A DNA stretch of 64,000 nucleotides from an uncultured Muribaculaceae bacterium (GTDB lineage Bacteria; Bacteroidota; Bacteroidia; Bacteroidales; Muribaculaceae), in the NCBI GenBank assembly GCA_934675575.1, contig CAKUQQ010000001.1:1-64000 (forward strand). Direction: 5' to 3'. The notes beneath the pieces are model-generated. The model was given only the letters and a program-made list of their open reading frames with translations. It was not told the origin of the DNA and did no database searches. Made by a program: the position numbers and the translations under genes. Of the stretch, positions 57,071-64,000 are shown piece after piece (within the stretch, counting starts at the first letter, position 1; each line of letters begins with the position of its first letter).

Positions 57071-59344
57071 TTATTTGATAATCATTATTTTTGCCACAGG
57101 CTCTTTTGGTGTTTCATGGTCGATTTGCGATGCATACACACTATATGTGCCTGTTTCAAGCCGTTCGCCCTTGGCATTGCAGCCGCTCCATGTGACAGTG
57201 TCACCCACCGACTGCATTGTTGCCACCACTTCTCCGTCACTGTTCTTTATCGTCACAAACGAGTTATCCATAAGTCCCTTCATGGTCACCATTCCTGTGA
57301 AATCCGGACGCACCGGGTTTGGATAGGCATACACACCAGAATAGTCTTTTTGTGGATTACGGCCGTTGATAGAAAACTCTGCGATGCCGTCGGGGGTAAC
57401 AACAAACACCGAATTTGTTTTATCAGCGTATGCCATTTGATACACTTGATTAGACGGCAGCATACTGTTAAGAGTATTATATTGTTGCAAAACCTTTGTG
57501 CCATCAGCATTGACAACATATATTCCAGCGTTGTTTGTGCCAATCCACTTGCGGTTTTCTGAATCAACCACTATTGCGTTGCATTGCACACCGTCTAGCA
57601 AGTAGCCGCCATCAACCATAGGCCTGTAGCTTGTGAAATTACTGCTAAACGCATCTTTAGGGTTAAATGCTATTATACCCTCGGTAGCACCAAGCCACAC
57701 AAGGCCTGTGCTGTCTTCAGCAAGGCTGTAAATATATGTCCAGGTGAACGATTTGCCAGTCTGGTCAACAAGCGATGTGGCTTTTTTCACGTCAGGGGTC
57801 AGGTTCTGCACATCACCCTTGTTGTCCCACAAAAATATCGGGTCGGTATAGTCACCGTCAACGAAAATCTTGATGTCGTTTTTCCTCGCCACCATAAACC
57901 TCACCCTTTGCATTTGCGATGTCATGTTTGGCACTTCCACCCTAAGCCAGTCGCTCTTTTCCACGCTTTCTTTTTTCAATTTGTCCTTGGGCAACACCAT
58001 CACAGGGCTTGTTGTGTTCTTGTAGTTCTGCACCACCCACAAGTTACCATCGTTGTCCATTGCGCTTGCTGGCTTATAATTGTTAGCCATAAGGCTATTT
58101 TTGTTGTTATACACAGCCACAATCTTGTTATCGGTGACTTTATAAAGTCCGCCTGTGAATGTTGCCTGATAATACGTGTTGGGGTCGTTAACGTCGAATG
58201 TGAACCAATATGGGCCGCCATTGCTGCGAGTTTCGGGAGTTGCATCTGTCCACGCGTTACCGTCATACACGTTAATTGCATACACGCCATTTGCAGTCTC
58301 GGTCATTCCTCCATTTCGACCGGAATTGGTGAGATAGACCTTGTTTTGCGCACTGTTGTAGCCAATCCAGTATGGCTTGACAAGCGAAATTCCCGACGGC
58401 TTAACGTATTCCGTTTCTCCGTCCTTACGCAGTCCGCTCGGGCCAAGAGCCCAAAGCGAGCCGTCGGCACTCGACGAGTAAAGTTCCTTACCGCCAGCCA
58501 CCTTAGTGCCGTTGCCGCCATCGGCGTCAAAACTGTAATAATAGCCTTGCGTCAAGAAGTTGGCAATGAAGCCGCCGCCTGTGGCTTGCACGTTAGTGGC
58601 GCCAAGAGCCACTGCCTGCTGTGCGTCAACTTTCAGCGTGTCGCCGGCTGCTGTGCTAAGTGTGCACACGCTAAGTGCGCCGGTCGTGTTAACAAAAAAC
58701 TTGGTGTCGTTAATCGGGCACAACTTGGCACCATCGTAGTTGCCGTCAACCTTGGTGAAGCCCGACAACACATCATGAGGCTTCTTAACCGGCGAGCAAT
58801 ATAGTGCCTTGTCGGCCGCAACCACCACATTGTCGCCAACTCTGGCCACGGAACTGACAGCGGTGTCGAATATGTGCGATTCCGCAACCCTGAAGTTGTT
58901 GTCGTCAATCACCAAATAGCCAAAATCGGTTGCGACATACATTTCGCCAGTGGCAAACGTCACGTCATTAAGCACTTTAGATGAAGTGAGCACTGCGTCT
59001 TTCACTGCGGTCACATTCACTATGCGGCCGTCCCACAGCACCACGTCTATGTTGAAATCCTGATACGTGACCACCAGGTAGTCTTTCTTGATGTTGTAAT
59101 ATATGCCAGTAGGCATTATGTCCGACATGCCGTTGCTCTTGTCAAGACACTCGGTTGTTTTCGTTGTTTTGTCATAACGATACAGGCAGTTGTTCACCAA
59201 ATAGTAAACCTTGCCTTTTGCATCGGTCAGATTCTCTATGTTTGCGCCAAACATAGAGTGCAGTTTCCATGTGCCCTCAAGCCCTTGTCCGGCTGCGCCA
59301 AAAGTCACAACCAGCAGCAGTAGTAATAAAAGTTTTCTTGCCAT
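57071..59344 (-). CDS. PorZ-like two-propeller protein, copy B
   Basis: 757 residues from ATG 59344 (MARKLLLLLLLVV), preceded by AGGTAGGA; an in-frame ATG eight codons earlier and others further upstream would lengthen the n-region. Signal peptide about 1-19. It follows copy A throughout: GTWKLHSMFGANIENLTDA, YLVVTYQDFNIDVV, VWLGATEGIIAFNP, RKWIGTNNAGIYVV, and the same YAYPNPVRPDFTG tail with GTYSVYAS. The two are tandem duplicates with clear divergence. The 152-residue membrane protein gene ends 85 bases upstream. Confidence 0.82.
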   Translation of the reverse strand: MARKLLLLLLLVVTFGAAGQGLEGTWKLHSMFGANIENLTDAKGKVYYLVNNCLYRYDKTTKTTECLDKSNGMSDIMPTGIYYNIKKDYLVVTYQDFNIDVVLWDGRIVNVTAVKDAVLTSSKVLNDVTFATGEMYVATDFGYLVIDDNNFRVAESHIFDTAVSSVARVGDNVVVAADKALYCSPVKKPHDVLSGFTKVDGNYDGAKLCPINDTKFFVNTTGALSVCTLSTAAGDTLKVDAQQAVALGATNVQATGGGFIANFLTQGYYYSFDADGGNGTKVAGGKELYSSSADGSLWALGPSGLRKDGETEYVKPSGISLVKPYWIGYNSAQNKVYLTNSGRNGGMTETANGVYAINVYDGNAWTDATPETRSNGGPYWFTFDVNDPNTYYQATFTGGLYKVTDNKIVAVYNNKNSLMANNYKPASAMDNDGNLWVVQNYKNTTSPVMVLPKDKLKKESVEKSDWLRVEVPNMTSQMQRVRFMVARKNDIKIFVDGDYTDPIFLWDNKGDVQNLTPDVKKATSLVDQTGKSFTWTYIYSLAEDSTGLVWLGATEGIIAFNPKDAFSSNFTSYRPMVDGGYLLDGVQCNAIVVDSENRKWIGTNNAGIYVVNADGTKVLQQYNTLNSMLPSNQVYQMAYADKTNSVFVVTPDGIAEFSINGRNPQKDYSGVYAYPNPVRPDFTGMVTMKGLMDNSFVTIKNSDGEVVATMQSVGDTVTWSGCNAKGERLETGTYSVYASQIDHETPKEPVAKIMIIK

Positions 59345-59429
59345 TTTTCCTACCTGTTTAAAATTCATATTCTTATCATCATTATTCATTGTCACACACA
59401 CATTCTTATTGCCGACACGCCACATTTTG

Positions 59430-59888
59430 TCAGTAGTGCATCTCCTCCAGTTTGCTATTGCCTGGCAGATTCAAAAACGAGAACGTGCACCACTGGCCGT
59501 TCACCTCGCTTTCATAGCGCACATTGAGCCTTCGTTGTGGCACGAAGCCGAGCAGTGCCGACGCTTCACATGGCCATTCATCGCCATAGGTCGTGGTCAC
59601 TCCTTTTTTCTCCACGATTTTCATCTTGTCACCGGTGATGGTAGTCACCAGGTTCACCGTTTCTCCATCGTGCAGCGCCATGCCACTCCGGCTTAGAAGC
59701 ACCGCACCAGAGTCAAGTGACCTTAGCTCCACCACACCTATGCCGCCGGTTTCTGTGCCTGGGTGCAAGTCAAGCGCCACGATGTTGGTAACAGCCGGTC
59801 CGCTGTCATTTCGGGTGAATATCAGCCCCAAAAGTGAGAATGCAACCACCAACGCCAGTGTATAATATAACGTCAGGGTCGCATCCAT
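59430..59888 (-). CDS. Small membrane-anchored protein of unknown function
   Basis: 152 residues. One N-terminal membrane helix (about 9-25, TLALVVAFSLLGLIF) and a soluble part of about 120 residues with alternating beta-type hydrophobicity (VELRSLDSGAVLLS, RLNVRYESEVNGQWCTF). I recognise no family. It lies between lysS (61 bases upstream) and PorZ-like copy B on the same strand, so it probably belongs to the lysS transcript. A link to the PorZ-like proteins is suggested only by position. Confidence 0.65.
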   Translation of the reverse strand: MDATLTLYYTLALVVAFSLLGLIFTRNDSGPAVTNIVALDLHPGTETGGIGVVELRSLDSGAVLLSRSGMALHDGETVNLVTTITGDKMKIVEKKGVTTTYGDEWPCEASALLGFVPQRRLNVRYESEVNGQWCTFSFLNLPGNSKLEEMHY

Positions 59889-59949
59889 ATTGTATCATTT
59901 TGCCGTCTTGCCCAATCAGAGATTGGCCGCGGCCAACTGGTTTTCTCTT

Positions 59950-61695
59950 TTATTTCACGTTGGCGGCTGCCTCAACCCAGCTTTTCACCTCGTCGGCTGT
60001 CGGCAGCTTGTAGCCAAGCTTATATTTCTTGTTGATGTCCTGCAGTGCCTGGAACAATTTGCCTGGGCGGTCGAGCTGGCCAAGTGCCTCCACCGTGAGG
60101 TAGCCGGCCTTTTGCACTGCAGCAACCCACTCTGCTGGCACTCCAAGAGCAGTGAAAGCCTCTTCTTTGTCGCGTTTTGCCACAGGCTCCGGACGCATTT
60201 GCGGGAACAAAATCACGTCTTGTATGTAGCTGTGACCAGTCATGAGCATCGTCAAGCGGTCTATGCCTATGCCTATGCCACTTGTGGGAGGCATGCCATA
60301 TTGCAATGCGCGCAAGAAGTCGTGGTCTATAATCATGGCCTCATCGTCACCCTTGTCGGCAAGCTTCATTTGCTCCACAAATCGCTCTTCTTGGTCTATC
60401 GGGTCATTAAGCTCGCTGTATGCATTGGCAAGCTCCTTGCCGTTGACCATAAGCTCAAAACGCTCGGTCAATCCCGGCTTGCTGCGGTGCATCTTTGTCA
60501 GTGGCGACATTTCCACCGGATAGTCGATGATGAACGTTGGCTGAATGAACGTGCCCTCGCAGAACTCACCAAATATCTCGTCGATGAGCTTGCCTTTGCC
60601 GAAGCTCTCGTCAATGCTTTCCATCTTCAGGTCCTCAACGGCGATTTTGCGTATTTCGTCCTCGCTCTTGCCGTCAAGGTCAAAGCCTGTCTTTTCCTTG
60701 ATTGCTTCCAAGATTGGCAATCTGCGGAATGGAGCCTTGAAGCTGATTGTTTTGCCATCAATCTCCACCTCATCTTTGCCGTTAACAGCCACACAAATTT
60801 TCTCAAGTGTCTTTTCGGTGAAGCTCATCATCCAGTTATAGTCCTTATATGGCACATAAAGCTCCATGCAAGTAAACTCCGGGTTGTGGTTGCGGTCCAT
60901 ACCCTCATTGCGGAAGTTCTTGCCTATCTCATACACGCCCTCAAATCCGCCCACAATCAGACGTTTCAAGTAAAGTTCCGTGGCTATGCGCATATACATG
61001 TCTATGTTGAGCGCATTGAAGTGGGTGATAAACGGACGTGCGCTTGCACCTCCGGCTATGCTTTGCAGTATAGGGGTCTCCACCTCGGTGTAGCCAGCTT
61101 CGTCAAATATCTGGCGCATGGTGCGCAGCACTGTGGCGCGCTTGGCAAACGTGTCTTTCACGCCGTTGTTCACTATCAGGTCAACGTAGCGTTGGCGATA
61201 GCGCAGCTCCGGGTCTTCAAAGGCATCGTATGTCACACCGTCTTTCTGCTTAACCACAGGCAGTGGTCTGAGGCTCTTGCTGAGCAGCTTCAGCGTCTTG
61301 GCATGCACCGACACCTCACCGGTTTGTGTGCGGAACACAAATCCTGTCACGCCCACAAAGTCACCTATGTCGAGCAATTTCTTGAAAACCTCGTTATAGA
61401 GTGTCTTGTCTTCGTCAGGGCAAAGCTCGTCGCGGTTCACATACACCTGTATGCGTCCTTTCGAGTCTTGAAGTTCCATAAATGAGGCCTTGCCCATTAT
61501 GCGGCGGCTCATCACACGGCCGGCAATGCTCACTTCGCGCACATCGCCGCCATCTTCAAATTTGGCTTTGATGTCGTCGCTCCAGGCATTCACTTCATAT
61601 TCCTCAGCCGGATATGGATTTATTCCCAATTCACGCAGACGGTTCAGACTGTTGCGTCTAACTATTTCTTGTTCGCTTAATTCTAATACGTTCAT
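59950..61695 (-). CDS. lysS: Lysyl-tRNA synthetase, class II
   Basis: 581 residues. The OB-fold anticodon domain (about 50-165) has [19 protein letters not shown]; the class II core shows motif 2 [20 protein letters not shown] and motif 3 [12 protein letters not shown]. An extra C-terminal segment of about 70 residues (after the catalytic core, [20 protein letters not shown]) is typical of the Bacteroidota enzyme. It charges tRNA-Lys. It has its own promoter and is followed closely by the small membrane protein and the PorZ-like genes. Confidence 0.97.
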   Translation of the reverse strand: MNVLELSEQEIVRRNSLNRLRELGINPYPAEEYEVNAWSDDIKAKFEDGGDVREVSIAGRVMSRRIMGKASFMELQDSKGRIQVYVNRDELCPDEDKTLYNEVFKKLLDIGDFVGVTGFVFRTQTGEVSVHAKTLKLLSKSLRPLPVVKQKDGVTYDAFEDPELRYRQRYVDLIVNNGVKDTFAKRATVLRTMRQIFDEAGYTEVETPILQSIAGGASARPFITHFNALNIDMYMRIATELYLKRLIVGGFEGVYEIGKNFRNEGMDRNHNPEFTCMELYVPYKDYNWMMSFTEKTLEKICVAVNGKDEVEIDGKTISFKAPFRRLPILEAIKEKTGFDLDGKSEDEIRKIAVEDLKMESIDESFGKGKLIDEIFGEFCEGTFIQPTFIIDYPVEMSPLTKMHRSKPGLTERFELMVNGKELANAYSELNDPIDQEERFVEQMKLADKGDDEAMIIDHDFLRALQYGMPPTSGIGIGIDRLTMLMTGHSYIQDVILFPQMRPEPVAKRDKEEAFTALGVPAEWVAAVQKAGYLTVEALGQLDRPGKLFQALQDINKKYKLGYKLPTADEVKSWVEAAANVK

Positions 61696-61721
61696 ACAAC
61701 TTGCTCTATTGTTAGGTTTTG

Positions 61722-61752
61722 CAAAATTAAAAATAATTTTTCAACCTTTCAA
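61722..61752 (-). promoter_or_regulatory. Promoter of lysS
   Basis: On the minus strand TTG at 61752 to 61750, spacer of 20, TAATTTTG at 61729 to 61722. The start codon is 26 bases downstream. Confidence 0.6.
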
Positions 61753-61846
61753 CCCTCCTCGACCTATTATGTTTCCTTTTATCCGCCAACGCCTTATTTT
61801 GTCAGTGTCGCCCCAGTGCGGCACATGTCGCGCGTGTCGCGGGTTG

Positions 61847-63187
61847 TCAGATTTTATTGCGTGGATTTATCCACTTTATCATGTCTTTAATGGTCAATTT
61901 CTTGCCATAAAGCAATATTCCTGTGCGATATATGCGCCCAGACGCCCACACCATGGCAGCAGCCGTGCCATAAAGTAACGCCACGCTCACGGCAAGCTCC
62001 CACAACGGCACATCGTAAGGGAGTCTCACCATCATCACAATCGACGACGTGAACGGTATCATTGAGCACCACATGGCCATGGGTCCGTTAGGGTTGTCAA
62101 CGCAGGCTATGCCAGCATAAAATGCCACAATCATTATTATCATAACAGGCATCATGAATTGCGATGCGTCGTTGGCTTGGTCAACTGCCGAGCCAAAGCC
62201 GGCAAACAGCGAGGCATAAAGCAGGTAGCCGCCCACAAAATATAGCACAAAGCACACCAGTATGGGCAGATAGTTAACACTAAGCACCGACTGCACCAGG
62301 CGCGCCAGCTCCTGGTCGTCGCCCAGCGCTCCGCCTCCGGCCATCGTCATGGCGGCTTCACTGCCGCCATCAGCCAGTGCCGACAAGCCAAATGCCGTGC
62401 TGCACACTCCGCCAATCACGCCAAGCAGCACAGCCCAAACGGCAAATTGTGTCAAGCCCACAAGCCCCACGCCTATGATTTTGCCCATCATCAGCTGAAA
62501 TGGTTTGCAACTGCTCACCACCACTTCCACAATGCGGTTCGTTTTCTCCTCTATCACGCTGCTCATTATCATGGAGCCATAGCTCAACACAAACATATAG
62601 GTGAGAAGTGCCAGAATGAACCCGACGGCAGTGGCAACTTCGGCGCTCGACATCAGCTCTCCTCCGTCGTCGCTCCACTTCACGCCATTCACGCTCACAT
62701 CTATGCTCGACTCGTCTATCATTTTTTGCAGACCAGGCACACCATACGAAGCCACCTTGGCGGCTGTTAGTGTGTCGCTCAAGCAGCCCTCTATGTGGTT
62801 TGTGAGAGCCGGGCTAAGGGTGTTCTCGCTATACACCGTCACCTTGGCCTTGTCCATCACATCGCGCGGTATCACCACCACAGCCGCCAAATTCCCGTTT
62901 GCCTTGTCATAGAACTCGCGCGGGTTGGTTTTGCCGGCGGCATTTGCGGCAAGAGGCACAAAGTGATAATTGGCGTCATCAGATATTGCCTTGGCAAACC
63001 GGCCGGTCTCGTCGATTACAGCCACATTTTCCACGCTACCATTGTCCTCATTGAAATATGCCAACGCCACAGGCAGTGCTCCGCACCCCACCATCAGCAG
63101 CGGCACAAGCAGGGTCATCACCAGGAATGACTTGCGCCCCACTATCGACATGTATTCTCGTTGTATAATCAGTCCAAGTTTCTTCAT
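61847..63187 (-). CDS. ABC exporter permease, NatB-like
   Basis: 446 residues. One helix at the N-terminus (about 18-38), an extracytoplasmic region of about 140 residues (VAVIDETGRFAKAI, VYSENTLSPALTNHIEG) and five to six C-terminal helices with IMSSVIEEKTNRIVEVVVSS, the signature of the NatB/ABC-2 family with DUF-type gates. It exports sodium or small compounds with its ATPase, whose gene overlaps the start by 4 bases (ATGA). Substrate unknown. Confidence 0.9.
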   Translation of the reverse strand: MKKLGLIIQREYMSIVGRKSFLVMTLLVPLLMVGCGALPVALAYFNEDNGSVENVAVIDETGRFAKAISDDANYHFVPLAANAAGKTNPREFYDKANGNLAAVVVIPRDVMDKAKVTVYSENTLSPALTNHIEGCLSDTLTAAKVASYGVPGLQKMIDESSIDVSVNGVKWSDDGGELMSSAEVATAVGFILALLTYMFVLSYGSMIMSSVIEEKTNRIVEVVVSSCKPFQLMMGKIIGVGLVGLTQFAVWAVLLGVIGGVCSTAFGLSALADGGSEAAMTMAGGGALGDDQELARLVQSVLSVNYLPILVCFVLYFVGGYLLYASLFAGFGSAVDQANDASQFMMPVMIIMIVAFYAGIACVDNPNGPMAMWCSMIPFTSSIVMMVRLPYDVPLWELAVSVALLYGTAAAMVWASGRIYRTGILLYGKKLTIKDMIKWINPRNKI

Positions 63188-64000
63188 GCGTTCAAATTTT
63201 TGACGGTTTCAATGAATATTTCGTTCATGCTCGGCAGCAACTCCGAGAAGTGCGCCAAGTGATAGTGGTCGTTAATATAAGCTATGGCATCATGAATTTG
63301 CACACCAGCGTTAAGCCTTATCAGGGTCTCTCCTTTTTGCAGGCGTGCCCTGTCGGGAGCGTCTTGCAGCTCAAACAGACCCTCACATGCGGCAAGGATT
63401 TCGCCTTGAGCCACACCCACCACAAACAGGTTTTTCTTGTATCTGCGCTTTATTTCATCTACATGGCCTTGCAGCACCGCCTTTGAGTGATTGATTAGCG
63501 TTATCTGCTCACACACCTCTTCCACCGACTCCATGTTGTGGGTCGAGAAAATGATTGTTGCTCCGTCGTTTTTCAGATTGATTATTTCGCGCTTCAGCTG
63601 CTCGGCGTTCACAGGGTCGAACCCGGAGAACGGCTCGTCGAATATCAGCAGCTGTGGCCTATGTATGACAGTGGCTATGAACTGCACCTTCTGCTGCATG
63701 CCCTTCGACAGCGTTTCCACCTTGCGGTTTTGCCATTCCGACAGCCCAAAGCGTTCCAGCCACGAGCGCATCTGCTGCTCTGCTATTGCTTTTGGCATGC
63801 CTTTGAGTCGAGCAAGATACACTATCTCCTCACCCACCTTCATTTTCTTGTACAAGCCACGCTCCTCTGGCAGATAACCTATCATGGCTATGTCGTCAGG
63901 GCGCATAATGCGTCCGTCAAACCACACTTCGCCGCTGTCTGGGTTGGTGATTTTGTTTATTATTCTTATCAGGGTGGTTTTACCTGCGCCGTTAGGTCCC
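63184..64000 (-). CDS. ABC transporter ATP-binding protein, NatA-like (5' part missing)
   Basis: The frame is open to the window edge, so about 30 N-terminal residues are missing. Just inside the edge is Walker A GPNGAGKTT, then the Q-loop region YLPEERGLYKKM, signature ETLSKGMQQKVQ, Walker B LLIFDEPFSGFDP and H-switch FSTHNM. A C-terminal extension of about 80 residues is present as in NatA-type proteins. It energises the permease encoded immediately downstream. Confidence 0.92.
   Translation of the reverse strand, partial: GPNGAGKTTLIRIINKITNPDSGEVWFDGRIMRPDDIAMIGYLPEERGLYKKMKVGEEIVYLARLKGMPKAIAEQQMRSWLERFGLSEWQNRKVETLSKGMQQKVQFIATVIHRPQLLIFDEPFSGFDPVNAEQLKREIINLKNDGATIIFSTHNMESVEEVCEQITLINHSKAVLQGHVDEIKRRYKKNLFVVGVAQGEILAACEGLFELQDAPDRARLQKGETLIRLNAGVQIHDAIAYINDHYHLAHFSELLPSMNEIFIETVKNLNA

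Noticed and set aside
59890..61485. 531-codon open frame on the plus strand
   Set aside because: Fully antisense to lysS, whose motifs are complete; no domain in the antisense product.

Overview
The window reads as a chromosomal segment of a gut-type member of the Bacteroidales. Support comes from many promoters of the Bacteroidota type (a TAnnTTTG box, often with a TTG 19-21 bases upstream), from families largely confined to that group (DUF2851, DUF4923, PorZ-like beta-propeller proteins, BspA-like leucine-rich-repeat proteins, proteins with type IX secretion-like C-terminal tails), and from a GH171 NamZ beside a sodium symporter. A Muribaculaceae- or Prevotella-like host is my best guess at family level; it is an inference and I could not test it. 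Genes are densely packed and all long reading frames look intact. I saw no rRNA, insertion sequence, transposase, integrase or CRISPR array. The only gene-free stretch over 300 bases is 42073-42609.

Layout. 1-9.6 kb: tRNA-Asn, a periplasmic S41 protease, Mfd, a secreted protein with a cohesin-like domain, a self-cleaving-type XRE-S24 regulator with an M16 peptidase, and ribosome recycling factor. 9.7-16 kb: an accessory operon in which a phage tail-spike-like gene lies between two related secreted BspA-like genes. 16-19.8 kb: namZ, an SSS symporter and a WYL regulator, probably for muramic-acid scavenging. 19.8-28.4 kb: polyferredoxin, nitroreductase, MATE exporter, a U32 tRNA-hydroxylation protein with mutS, and DUF2851. 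28.4-31.2 kb: aroQ, O-methyltransferase, rbfA and a LolC/E-like permease. 31.3-35.2 kb: transglutaminase-like protein, NlpC/P60 peptidase and dipeptide epimerase, a muropeptide-degrading series. 35.2-37.5 kb: an SGNH/MBOAT pair for extracytoplasmic O-acylation. 37.6-42.1 kb: a PhoB/PhoR-like two-component system followed by a Pit phosphate transporter fused to a PhoU-like domain. 42-50.3 kb: an unknown secreted protein, three tandem secreted esterase-like hydrolases, a GH20 hexosaminidase and a DUF4923 lipoprotein. 50.4-54.5 kb: a 1339-residue protein with three leucine-rich-repeat modules, a dockerin-like module and an SGNH-like domain. 54.5-61.7 kb: a lysS-led gene set with two PorZ-like paralogues. 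61.8-64 kb: a NatAB-like ABC exporter cut by the window end.

Working together: NamZ, GH20, NlpC/P60 and the epimerase form a picture of peptidoglycan salvage. The most unusual items are the tail-spike gene inside a duplicated LRR locus, the four-copy TGTTAHA array in front of the phosphate-linked two-component system, and the LRR-dockerin-SGNH giant protein.
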